Assembly: GCA_025964255.1 (NCBI GenBank) | Contig: JAOPZF010000235.1 | Span: 1-44,358, forward strand | DNA from: Solirubrobacterales bacterium | GTDB lineage: Bacteria > Actinomycetota > Thermoleophilia > Solirubrobacterales > 70-9 | Length of the DNA: 44,358 nucleotides | Reading direction: 5' to 3' | In this document: positions 31,483-38,717 of the stretch, in pieces | How the letters are laid out: each line of letters opens with the position of its first letter | How positions within the stretch are numbered: position 1 is the stretch's first letter | Position numbers and translations under genes: made by a program | The notes under the pieces: model-generated | The model's input: only the letters and a program-made list of their open reading frames with translations | The model's database searches: none | Told to the model about the DNA's origin: nothing

Positions 31483-33825
31483 ATGAGGGTCCTGGTCACC
31501 GGCGGTGGCGGCTTCATCGGCTCCCACGTCGTCGACAAGCTGATCGCCAAGGGAGTGACGCCACGGATCTTCGATCTGAGCGCCTCGCCCTACCACTCGC
31601 CGCTCGAGGTCGAGACCTTCACCGGTTCGATCACCGACCCCGGCAACCTCGACCTGGCGATGCGCGAATGCGACGCTGTCATCCATCTCGCCGCGGTCGC
31701 CGACGTCGGCCACGTGCTCGCCGACCCGGTGCTCGCCGAGGAGGTCAACACGCGCGGCACCCTGCAGGTGCTGGAGGCGGCCTGCCGGGCGAAAGTCGGC
31801 CGCGTCGTCTACGGCTCGACCACCTGGGTCTACAGCGACTGCCCCGAGCAGGAGGTCGATGAGGAAACCGCGATCCCCGCGCCGCGCCACCTCTACACCT
31901 CGACCAAGCTCGCGGGCGAGACCTACTGCGCGAGCTACTCGGAGCTCTACGACCTCGACTTCACGATCCTGCGCTTCGGCATCCCGTACGGCCCGCGCGC
32001 CCGCGCCGCCGGCGTCGTCGCCAAATTCACCGACCTCTCCTTCGAAGGCAAAGCGCTGACGATCGCCGGCGACGGCAGCACCACCCGCAGCTTCATCTAC
32101 GTCGAGGACCTCGCCGACGGGATCGTCGCCGCGCTCGCCCCGCAGGCGTCAGGCCGCACCTACAACCTCTCCGGCGACGAGATCACGACGATCCTCGAAA
32201 TCGCCGAGCGCGTGCAGGAAAACGTCGACACCTGCGAGATCACCCACACGCCGCCGCGCCCCGGCGACTTCCCGGGCAAGTCGATCTCCAACAAGCGCGC
32301 CCTCGAGGAGCTTGGCTGGAAAGCGGATACGCCCTTCAAGGACGGCGTCCGCCAGTACGTCGAATGGGTCAAGTGCACGACCCGCCCGCCGGACCCGATC
32401 CCCGGCACGAAGCCCTCGATGAACGGCAACGACCGCGCCGCCGGGGCGCTGCTCGCGGGTGCCTCGCGGCCGGGCGAGCCGCGTGAGCCGCGGGTCCTGA
32501 TCCTCTCCGCCGACATCGGCGAGGGGCACGATCTGCCGGCGCGGATGATCAAGGCCGACCTCGAAAAAGAAGTTCCCGGCACCGAAGTGAAAATCGAGAA
32601 CGGTCTCGAGGCGATGGGCAAGCTTTCGGCGACGGTGCTGCGCAACGGTTCGAAAATCGTCTTCCGCTGGGCGCCTTGGATCTTCGACATCCAGTACTGG
32701 CTGATCACGAAGTTCGCCCCGACCCGCTGGCTCTTCCAATACCTCGGTTACCTCTTCGCCGGTCGCGGCGTGCTGCGCGCGGTCGAGTCCTACGACCCGG
32801 ACGTCGTCATCTCGACCTACCCGGGCGTCACCGCGATCCTCGGGATGCTGCGCGAGAGGCGCCGACTCAGCGTTCCGGTGCAGTCGGCGATCACCGACCT
32901 CGCCGGCCTGCGCTACTGGGCGCACCCGGGCGTCGACCTCCATTACGTCACCCACCCCGAGTCGATCGAGGAAGTCGAGCGGCTGGTCGGGCCAGGGACG
33001 GTCGAGTGGGCGCGACCGCCGATATCGCCGGAGTTCCTCGCCCCGCGCACCCGCCGTGACGCCCGCGAGGCGCTCGGCGTCAACGCCCACGCGCGCATGG
33101 TGCTGGTCTCCGGCGGTGGCTGGGGAGTGGGGGACCTGGAGACGGCGATCGAGCTGGCGCTCGACGACGGCGAGACCGAGGTGGTCTGCATCGCGGGCCG
33201 GAATGAGATCGCTCAGCGGAAGCTCGAAGCGCGCTTCGGCGACAACCCGCGGGTCCGCGTGCTCGGCTTCACCGACCAGATGAGCGACTGGATGGCGGCC
33301 GCCGACGCGATGGTCCACGCGACCGGGGGCCTGACCGTGCTCGAGGCTCATATCCGCGGCTGCCCGGTGATCTCCTACGGATTCTCGGCCGGCCACCTGC
33401 GCGCCAACAACGCCGCCTTCGAACGGTTCGGGATCGCCGAGGTGGCGCGCTCCGACCACGAGCTCGAGTCGACCCTCCGCCACGTCACCGCCGAACGGCG
33501 CTCGCCGGACTCCTCCTTTGCCTCGTTGCCATCGATCGCCTCTCGGGCGCTCACGGTGCGGCCGCGGGTGCGCCAAGAGCCGGTCTGGCGGCTACGGACG
33601 GCGCGCGCCGTCGCGGTCACCTGCCTGGCGATCATCGCCATCGTCCTGGTGATCTCGGCGGTCCACCGCGAGAGCCCGCTGAGGCCGCTCCACCCGGTGA
33701 CCAGCCGGATCCATTTCGGCACGGATAGCGACGCGACGCAGGCGGCGCAGAGCCTCGGCCCGACCGAATCCTCGCGCGCCGTCGCTGCCGAAACTGCCGC
33801 GGCCGAAGAAGAATCCGGGCATTGA
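31483..33825 (+). CDS. Fusion: NDP-sugar epimerase/dehydratase + MGDG-synthase-like glycosyltransferase + TM helix
   Basis: A 780-residue multidomain protein. Residues 1-305 are an extended SDR: NAD site TGGGGFIGSH (about 6-15) and catalytic Tyr138 and Lys142 in YTSTK, with GDGSTTRSFIYVEDLADGIV in the sugar-binding half. A linker (about 306-335) is followed by a GT-B enzyme of the MGDG synthase/MurG type (about 336-670): SADIGEGHDLPARMIKADL acceptor region, then VSGGGWGVGDLE and HATGGLTVLEAHIRGCPVIS as the donor site. One hydrophobic helix lies near 706-726 (AVAVTCLAIIAIVLVISAV) and a ~55-residue polar tail follows. There is no stop or frameshift at the joint; an internal ATG at codon 313 could give the glycosyltransferase alone. 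The stop overlaps the deacetylase start. It would make and transfer an unusual sugar onto diacylglycerol or a similar lipid at the membrane. Confidence 0.88.
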   Translation: MRVLVTGGGGFIGSHVVDKLIAKGVTPRIFDLSASPYHSPLEVETFTGSITDPGNLDLAMRECDAVIHLAAVADVGHVLADPVLAEEVNTRGTLQVLEAACRAKVGRVVYGSTTWVYSDCPEQEVDEETAIPAPRHLYTSTKLAGETYCASYSELYDLDFTILRFGIPYGPRARAAGVVAKFTDLSFEGKALTIAGDGSTTRSFIYVEDLADGIVAALAPQASGRTYNLSGDEITTILEIAERVQENVDTCEITHTPPRPGDFPGKSISNKRALEELGWKADTPFKDGVRQYVEWVKCTTRPPDPIPGTKPSMNGNDRAAGALLAGASRPGEPREPRVLILSADIGEGHDLPARMIKADLEKEVPGTEVKIENGLEAMGKLSATVLRNGSKIVFRWAPWIFDIQYWLITKFAPTRWLFQYLGYLFAGRGVLRAVESYDPDVVISTYPGVTAILGMLRERRRLSVPVQSAITDLAGLRYWAHPGVDLHYVTHPESIEEVERLVGPGTVEWARPPISPEFLAPRTRRDAREALGVNAHARMVLVSGGGWGVGDLETAIELALDDGETEVVCIAGRNEIAQRKLEARFGDNPRVRVLGFTDQMSDWMAAADAMVHATGGLTVLEAHIRGCPVISYGFSAGHLRANNAAFERFGIAEVARSDHELESTLRHVTAERRSPDSSFASLPSIASRALTVRPRVRQEPVWRLRTARAVAVTCLAIIAIVLVISAVHRESPLRPLHPVTSRIHFGTDSDATQAAQSLGPTESSRAVAAETAAAEEESGH

Positions 33826-34535
33826 GCGCCGAGCGGCGCCTTGCCGGTGCGGGGGCGCTCGCCCTCGCGGTGGCGGTGCCGCACGCGGGCCCGGCGCTGG
33901 CGCCGATTGTTCCCGCGGTCGGTCGCCGGCTCCCGGTCGTCTTGCGCGAAGAGGAGGTCGAAGGTGTCTTCCTCACCTTCGACGATGGCCCGCACCCGCA
34001 GGGCACCCCGGCGGTCTTGGAGATCCTCCGCGAGGCGGGGCAGACGGCAACGTTCTTCCTCGCCGGCGAGCAGGTCGAGCAGCGCCCCACACTGGCAGCG
34101 GAGATCGTCGCGGCCGGCCATCGGGTGGAGCTCCATTGCCACCGCCACCGCAACCAATTGCGGCTGACCCCGCGGGCGCTGCTCGACGACGCCGAACGCG
34201 GTCGGGCGGCGATCGAGGAGGCGAGCGGCCAGGAGATCGCCGACTATCGGCCGCCCTACGGGATCTTCAGCGGCGTCGGGCTGGCCGCGATCCGCTCACG
34301 CGGCTGGCGGCCGGTGCTCTGGTCGCAGTGGGGGAGAGACTGGACGCGCCGCGCCACCGCGGCGTCGATCACCCGCAAGGCGACCGACCGAGTCCGCCCC
34401 GGGGACATCGTCCTTTTGCACGACGCGGACTTCTACAGCGCGCGGAACTCTTGGGAGCGCACCGTGTCAGCTCTGCCGAGGATTCTCGAGGAGCTCACGA
34501 CGCGAGGGCTGAAGTCGAGCGTGCTTCGCCGTTGA
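33822..34535 (+). CDS. Membrane-anchored polysaccharide deacetylase (NodB domain)
   Basis: CE4 carbohydrate esterase that removes N-acetyl groups from sugars, here probably outside the membrane. A short hydrophobic N-terminus (about residues 7-30, LAGAGALALAVAVPHAGPAL) is a signal anchor. Motif 1 TFDDGPHP has the catalytic base and metal Asp; motif 2 HCHRH gives the two metal histidines in H-x-x-x-H spacing; motif 3 YRPPYG follows; LLHDADFYS near the end is motif 5 with His. TTG 33822 overlaps the fusion gene's stop (TTGA). The neighbouring glycosyltransferase suggests the target is a glycolipid sugar rather than peptidoglycan (inference). Confidence 0.87.
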   Translation: MSAERRLAGAGALALAVAVPHAGPALAPIVPAVGRRLPVVLREEEVEGVFLTFDDGPHPQGTPAVLEILREAGQTATFFLAGEQVEQRPTLAAEIVAAGHRVELHCHRHRNQLRLTPRALLDDAERGRAAIEEASGQEIADYRPPYGIFSGVGLAAIRSRGWRPVLWSQWGRDWTRRATAASITRKATDRVRPGDIVLLHDADFYSARNSWERTVSALPRILEELTTRGLKSSVLRR

Positions 34536-34639
34536 CTCGGCGGCGCGATGGTCCACTCGTCGCAGCCTGCGAAGGCTTCGTCGAGCAGCTTGGCCATCGT
34601 GCTTCGCGGCCGGTCCTGGTCGAAGATTTGCTTGGACAT
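34433..34639 (-). CDS. Putative small SOS-controlled protein
   Basis: A 68-codon frame starting MSKQIFDQDRPRSTMAKLLD and continuing EAFAGCDEWTIAPP, with strong GC third-position bias in the first ~40 codons. The last third runs antisense to the end of the deacetylase gene. GGACGGAGAG lies just before the ATG. Upstream are a GC-rich hairpin (34658-34684) and a LexA-type box (34718-34733), with no other gene for that box to control. No family recognised; no membrane helix. It may be a genuine DNA-damage-induced small protein or a truncated remnant. Confidence 0.4.
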   Translation of the reverse strand: MSKQIFDQDRPRSTMAKLLDEAFAGCDEWTIAPPSQRRSTLDFSPRVVSSSRILGRADTVRSQEFRAL

Positions 34640-34657
34640 GGCTCTCCGTCCTCAGTA

Positions 34658-34684
34658 GGGGGGTTTCATAAAGGTTCACCCCCC
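34658..34684. other. GC-rich hairpin in the leader of the small SOS gene
   Basis: GGGGGGT (34658-34664) pairs with ACCCCCC (34678-34684) around 13 bases. It could end the deacetylase transcript or modulate translation of the minus-strand small gene. Confidence 0.4.
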
Positions 34685-34717
34685 GGTCGGACGAAAAACC
34701 TGCACTTTGCGTATTTT

Positions 34718-34733
34718 GCGAACAGTTGTTCGC
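34718..34733. promoter_or_regulatory. LexA/SOS box
   Basis: GCGAACAGTTGTTCGC is a perfect seven-base inverted repeat around GT. Its core CGAAC-N4-GTTCG matches the LexA operator of Gram-positive and actinobacterial SOS genes. It lies 79-94 bases before the minus-strand ATG at 34639 and just beyond the end of the alpha/beta hydrolase gene, so the small gene is the only plausible target. Confidence 0.6.
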
Positions 34734-34740
34734 GAGGGCG

Positions 34741-35571
34741 CTACGGCGAAGGCGCAAAGTCCGCGATATGACTGGCCACCGCTTGGGGCTGATCGAGCGG
34801 TACGAAGGTCGCCGAGTCGGGTACCTGCACCAGTTTCGCGCCGCCGACATCGGCGGCAAGGCGTTCGGCGCCGGCCATTGGAAAGTACTTGTCGCGGGGC
34901 GCCCAGACGAGCAGGAGGGGGAAGCGGGTGCCGCGCAAGGCGGCCGCGGCGGCGAGCGTGAAGCGCTTGTCGAGGCCGGCGGTGACCTTGGCGAGGTCGC
35001 GCATCAACGCCCGGTCCGACAGAGCGGCGCCGGTCCAGTCGGCGACCAGATCGTCGCGCGCTCCGCTTTTGGTGAAGGCGGAGAATGCGCGCCGCGAGAC
35101 CGCCGGGATCCGGAACGGCTGCGCCATCGCCCACATGCCGCCGGGCAGCTTGGCGACCGGCGGCATCGCCTTGAAGATCCCCGGCGGGAAGTTCTCGTAG
35201 GTGTCGCAGTTGGTGAGGACGAGGCGGGAGACGCGCGTCGGGCGGCGCGAGACGAGCACCTGCGAGACGGCGCCACCGGAGTCGTTGCCGACCAAGGTCA
35301 CGTCCTCGAGTCCGAGCGCGGCGATGAAGTCGTCGATGATCGTCGCCAGTCCGGGAGCGTCGAGCGCCGCGTCGGGCGCCATGGGCACCTTGTGCGCGCC
35401 GAAGGGCAGGTCGGGGACCACGACGTGGAAGCGACCGGCGAGCGCCTCCGCGACCCCGTCCCAGAGCCGGCCGTCGACCAGGTAGCCGTGGACGAAGACG
35501 ACCGCCGGCCCCGTGCCCGCCTCCCGGTAGCGGATAGTTCCGGCCGGAACCTGAATCTCACGTGCGTCCAT
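34741..35571 (-). CDS. Alpha/beta hydrolase with Asp-type nucleophile elbow
   Basis: Alpha/beta-hydrolase fold enzyme of 276 residues. The oxyanion region is VVFVHGYLVDGRLWDGV. The nucleophile elbow reads LVGNDSGGA, placing Asp97 in the nucleophile position (Sm-x-Nu-x-Sm-Sm) as in epoxide hydrolases and haloalkane dehalogenases rather than the Ser of esterases. DKYFPMAGAERL holds a likely acid loop, but the expected C-terminal catalytic His is unclear. ATG 35571 is chosen because GGAGG lies eight bases before it; an earlier in-frame ATG runs into the divergent gene. The 50-bp gap to a tetR gene holds a palindrome, so the regulator probably controls it. Confidence 0.82.
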   Translation of the reverse strand: MDAREIQVPAGTIRYREAGTGPAVVFVHGYLVDGRLWDGVAEALAGRFHVVVPDLPFGAHKVPMAPDAALDAPGLATIIDDFIAALGLEDVTLVGNDSGGAVSQVLVSRRPTRVSRLVLTNCDTYENFPPGIFKAMPPVAKLPGGMWAMAQPFRIPAVSRRAFSAFTKSGARDDLVADWTGAALSDRALMRDLAKVTAGLDKRFTLAAAAALRGTRFPLLLVWAPRDKYFPMAGAERLAADVGGAKLVQVPDSATFVPLDQPQAVASHIADFAPSP

Positions 35572-35609
35572 CGACAAGCCTCCGTTCGTCGTGGGATCTT
35601 CCCAATTAA

Positions 35610-35624
35610 CATACATACCGTATG
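35610..35624. promoter_or_regulatory. TetR operator candidate
   Basis: CATACCGTATG (35614-35624) is a perfect five-base inverted repeat around C, preceded by another CATAC at 35610. It overlaps the ATG of the tetR gene (35622) and lies between it and the divergent hydrolase. Confidence 0.55.
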
Positions 35625-36257
35625 AATGCCAGTCAACCAGAGCCTCGCCCCGAGCGCCGAACGCAGGCCGAACGCGCTGAAGCGACGCGCAATGCGCTGG
35701 TCGCCGCGGGCCGCGAGCTCTTCGCCGCACGCGGCTATGACGGCGTCGGCGCGGAGGAGATCGTCAAGGCCGCCGGGCTGACCCGCGGGGCGCTCTATCA
35801 CCACTTCCCGGGCGGTAAGGCGGGCCTGCTCGAGGCGGTCTACGAAGCGGTCGAGGCGGAGTCGACCGAGCGGGTCGCCCACGTCGTCCTCGACTCCGAG
35901 ATGCACAGCCCGCTGGCGGCGATGAAGGCCGGGATCGCCGCATTCCTCGACGAGTGCGCGGAGCCGGGCTTCCAGCGGATCGTCCTCCACGACGCGCCCG
36001 CCGTCCTTGGCTGGGATCGCTGGCGGGACATCGCCGCCGCCAACGGCCTTGGGCTGATCGAGGCGAGCCTGATCGCGGCGATTGAGGCGGGGGAGATCCG
36101 GCCGCTGCCGGTGCGCCCGACCGCGCACCTGTTGCTGGGCGCGCTCGACGAGGCGGCGATGCTCCTCGTCCGTTCCTCCGACCCCGCCGGCAGGGCCGAG
36201 ATCACGACCGTCCTGCTGGCCCTGATCGACGGCTTCGCGACGCCTGGCCCCGGCTAG
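35622..36257 (+). CDS. TetR/AcrR-family repressor
   Basis: One-component repressor of 211 residues. The N-terminal helix-turn-helix spans about 20-65: ALVAAGRELFAARGYDGVGAEEIVKAAGLTRGALYHHFPGGKAGLL is textbook TetR. The C-terminal ligand domain is all-helical with a Trp-containing pocket (VLGWDRWRD). It is divergent from the alpha/beta hydrolase and an operator-like palindrome covers its own start codon, so autoregulation and control of the hydrolase are likely. The inducer is probably the hydrolase substrate or a related compound (inference). Confidence 0.92.
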   Translation: MNASQPEPRPERRTQAERAEATRNALVAAGRELFAARGYDGVGAEEIVKAAGLTRGALYHHFPGGKAGLLEAVYEAVEAESTERVAHVVLDSEMHSPLAAMKAGIAAFLDECAEPGFQRIVLHDAPAVLGWDRWRDIAAANGLGLIEASLIAAIEAGEIRPLPVRPTAHLLLGALDEAAMLLVRSSDPAGRAEITTVLLALIDGFATPGPG

Positions 36258-36295
36258 TTGGAGCTGCTTTGCGCATGCTCTAAACTCTTAAGAGT
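36258..36295 (+). promoter_or_regulatory. Leaderless rpmE promoter with 12-bp palindrome at +1
   Basis: TTGGAG (36258-36263), a 17-base spacer and TAAACT (36281-36286) form a promoter whose start point falls on or next to the GTG at 36294. ACTCTTAAGAGT (36284-36295) is a perfect palindrome spanning the -10 end and the first bases of the gene, so a regulator could bind there. Confidence 0.6.
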
Positions 36296-36509
36296 GAAAG
36301 CTTCAATCCACCCCGAATACCAACTCGCCAACGTGCACTGCTCGTGCGGCAACCAGTTCTACACGCGGTCGACGAAAGACGATCTGCACGTCGAGCTTTG
36401 CTCTGAGTGCCACCCCTTCTACACCGGTAAACAGAAGCTGGTCGACACCGGAGGCCGCGTCGAGCGGTTCCAGCGTCGCCAGGCGAAGACCCGGGCCGGC
36501 AGGCGGTAA
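36294..36509 (+). CDS. rpmE: 50S ribosomal protein L31, zinc-binding form
   Basis: Ribosomal large-subunit protein, 71 residues. [20 protein letters not shown], then [26 protein letters not shown], is diagnostic. All four zinc ligands of the C+ form are present (CxC and CxxC), so it needs zinc and serves as a zinc reservoir. GTG 36294 matches the family start (MKxxIHPEY) and the leaderless promoter; a TTG at 36258 is the -35 box, not a start. It heads the conserved rpmE-DUF1385-prfA-prmC order. Confidence 0.96.
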   Translation: MKASIHPEYQLANVHCSCGNQFYTRSTKDDLHVELCSECHPFYTGKQKLVDTGGRVERFQRRQAKTRAGRR

Positions 36510-36599
36510 GCACCCGTGAGCCCGATAACGGGCTCCGCACAACAGGCCTCTCAAACTCCTCCCTCCAGTAACGGCAACGTCGGGGGGAAGGAGCTCCGC

Positions 36600-37544
36600 A
36601 TGCCCGACGGCAGGCTCGTCGCCAAGCGCGACGCGCCGGTCGGTGGGCAGGCTGTGCTCGAGGGAGTGATGATGCGCGGCGTCTCGACCTGGGCCGTCGC
36701 GGTGCGCACACCGGAGGGCTCGATCGAAGTCGAGTCCGAGGCGCTCAGCCCCTGGGCGAAGCGCCACCGCATCTGGCGGGTCCCGGTCCTCCGCGGCGTC
36801 GGCGCCCTCGCCGAATCGATGGCGATCGGCTTCCGCGCCCTGGCGATCTCGGCCAACGCCCAGATCGAGGACGAGGAGGACGGCGAGCCCGAAGAGATCG
36901 GTGGCTGGGTCTGGGGCCTGACGATCGCCTTCTCGCTGGTCCTCGCGATCGGCCTCTTCTTCGTCGTCCCGGTAGGGCTCACCAGCTTGATCAAGGGCCA
37001 GCTCGGCTCTTCGGTCCTCTTCTGGCTGGTCGAGGGCATCCTCCGCACCGGCATCTTCCTCGCCTACATCTTGGCGATCTCGAAAATGCCCGACCTGCGG
37101 CGGACCTTCGAGTACCACGGCGCCGAGCACAAGACGATCTCTTGTTACGAGGCCGAAGACGAACTGACGCCGGAGCGGGCGAAGCTCTATTCGCGCCTCC
37201 ACCCCCGCTGCGGCACCAGCTTCCTGCTGATCGTGATGGTGCTCTCGATCTTCATCTTCGCCCCGCTCGGGCTGCCCGCCTGGTACTGGCTGGTGATCTC
37301 ACGGATCGTCGGCATCCCGGTCGTCGCGGGCGTCTCCTACGAGGTGATCAAGTGGGCGGGCAAGAACCGCCGCAAAGCTTGGGTGCGGGCGGTGATGTGG
37401 CCGGGGCTGATGCTGCAGAACCTGACCACCCGGGAGCCGGACCTGGACCAGCTCGCCGTCGCGATCGCCTCGCTGAACGCGGTCCTCGCCCGCGAGAAAC
37501 CCGAGGACCTGCGCTCCGAACAGACGATCGAGATCGTCGCCTGA
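36600..37544 (+). CDS. DUF1385 (YqhQ-like) membrane protein
   Basis: Conserved membrane protein of unknown function, 314 residues from ATG 36600. The start VGGQAVLEGVMMRGVSTWAVAVR is the family hallmark. Then come two pairs of hydrophobic helices (about residues 105-130, 140-165, 205-255) and the conserved cytoplasmic block FEYHGAEHKTISCYEAE with LHPRCGTSFLL. AAGGAG at 36588-36593, six bases before ATG 36600, decides the start; the longer frame from GTG 36516 adds a Ser/Pro-rich tail with no support. It nearly always sits between rpmE and prfA, as here. A very long hairpin follows it. Confidence 0.92.
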   Translation: MPDGRLVAKRDAPVGGQAVLEGVMMRGVSTWAVAVRTPEGSIEVESEALSPWAKRHRIWRVPVLRGVGALAESMAIGFRALAISANAQIEDEEDGEPEEIGGWVWGLTIAFSLVLAIGLFFVVPVGLTSLIKGQLGSSVLFWLVEGILRTGIFLAYILAISKMPDLRRTFEYHGAEHKTISCYEAEDELTPERAKLYSRLHPRCGTSFLLIVMVLSIFIFAPLGLPAWYWLVISRIVGIPVVAGVSYEVIKWAGKNRRKAWVRAVMWPGLMLQNLTTREPDLDQLAVAIASLNAVLAREKPEDLRSEQTIEIVA

Positions 37545-37552
37545 GAACTCGG

Positions 37553-37629
37553 GCCGGCGCGAGCGCGGCGGCCCCTTCTCTCACGAACTGCGGGGAGGTT
37601 CGTTCAGGGGCCGCCCCGCTCGCGCTGGT
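37553..37629. terminator. Long imperfect hairpin between DUF1385 and prfA
   Basis: Left arm 37559-37575 and right arm 37607-37623 pair at 16 of 17 positions, extend outward with c-g and g-c pairs to 37557/37625 and further with wobble, and enclose a smaller stem ACGAAC/GTTCGT (37583-37588, 37598-37603). No T tract follows. The right arm overlaps the -35 region of prfA, whose TAAACT box is at 37637. Confidence 0.65.
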
Positions 37630-37636
37630 GCGCACC

Positions 37637-37642
37637 TAAACT
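37637..37642 (+). promoter_or_regulatory. -10 box of leaderless prfA
   Basis: TAAACT ends seven bases before the GTG at 37650, identical in sequence and spacing to the rpmE box. Confidence 0.5.
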
Positions 37643-37649
37643 CGGCCCC

Positions 37650-38717
37650 GTGATCGAGCAACTCGTCAAACAGATTCGCGCCCGCTTTGCAGAGCTGGAG
37701 ACGCTGATGTCGGATCCGGATGTGATCGCCGATCGCGAACGCTACGCCGAGGTCGGCCGCGAATACCGGCAGCTCAAAACCGCCCACGACCTGGCGGAGG
37801 AATACGCGACGCTGAAAGACGACCTCGAGGGAGCGCGCGAGCTGCTCGCCGAGGGCGAGGACGAGGAAATGCGCGCGGTGGTCGACGAGGCCCCAGGCCG
37901 GATCCTGGAGCTCGAAGAGGAGATCCGGCTGGCGATGGTCGAACGCGACCCGAGCGACGAGAAGAACGTGATCGTCGAGATCCGCGCCGGCACCGGCGGC
38001 GACGAGGCGGCGCTGTTCGCCGGCGACCTCTACAAGATGCTCACCCGCTACGCCGAACTGCGCGGCTTCTCCACCGACGTCCTCTCGCAGTCCGCCTCCG
38101 AGGCGGGCGGCTTCAAGGAGGTCACCTTCGAAGTCCGCGGCGAGGGTGCCTACTCGGTCTTCAAGTTCGAGGGCGGGACGCACCGCGTCCAGCGGGTGCC
38201 GGAGACCGAGAGCCAGGGGCGGATCCACACCTCGACGGCGACGATCGCGGTGCTGCCGGAGGCCGAGGAGGTCGACGTGCAGGTCGACCAGAACGACCTC
38301 CAGATCGACGTCTACCGGTCGTCCGGGCCGGGCGGGCAGTCGGTCAACACGACCGACTCGGCGGTGCGGATCACCCACAAACCGACCGGCATCGTCGTCT
38401 CGATGCAGGACGAGAAGTCGCAGCTGCAGAACCGCGACAAGGCGATGCGGGTGCTGCGGGCGCGACTGCTCGAGCAGCAGGTCGCCGAACAGCAGGCGCA
38501 GATCGCATCCGAGCGCAAGGCGCAGGTCGGCAGCGGAACCCGGGCCGAGAAGGTCCGCACCTACAACTTTCCCCAGGGCCGGATCACCGACCACCGGATC
38601 AAGCACACCTCGCACAACCTCGACGGCGTCCTGGGCAATGGTGAGCTCGACGAGTTCACCAACGCGCTCTCGGCGGAGGAGAAGCGGCGGCGCCTCGAGA
38701 CCGCCGCGGAAGGGTGA
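37650..38717 (+). CDS. prfA: Peptide chain release factor 1
   Basis: Class I release factor reading UAA and UAG, 355 residues. The stop-codon-recognition tripeptide PxT is Pro184-Glu-Thr186 in RVPETESQGRIH, and the peptidyl-hydrolysis motif GGQ is at 228-230 in SSGPGGQSVNTTDSAVR. Both identify RF1 rather than RF2. The Gln is the substrate of PrmC encoded by the next gene, whose start overlaps its stop (GTGA at 38714). GTG 37650 follows a TAAACT box by seven bases. Confidence 0.97.
   Translation: MIEQLVKQIRARFAELETLMSDPDVIADRERYAEVGREYRQLKTAHDLAEEYATLKDDLEGARELLAEGEDEEMRAVVDEAPGRILELEEEIRLAMVERDPSDEKNVIVEIRAGTGGDEAALFAGDLYKMLTRYAELRGFSTDVLSQSASEAGGFKEVTFEVRGEGAYSVFKFEGGTHRVQRVPETESQGRIHTSTATIAVLPEAEEVDVQVDQNDLQIDVYRSSGPGGQSVNTTDSAVRITHKPTGIVVSMQDEKSQLQNRDKAMRVLRARLLEQQVAEQQAQIASERKAQVGSGTRAEKVRTYNFPQGRITDHRIKHTSHNLDGVLGNGELDEFTNALSAEEKRRRLETAAEG

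Noticed and set aside
32380-32500. Possible frameshift or gene boundary between the epimerase and glycosyltransferase halves
   Set aside because: The frame is continuous with even codon bias and a plausible linker; a true fusion is the simpler reading, though an internal ATG at 32419 is noted.
36516-36599. Longer DUF1385 start at GTG 36516
   Set aside because: AAGGAG at 36588-36593 points to ATG 36600, and the extra residues are a Ser/Pro-rich tail with no support.
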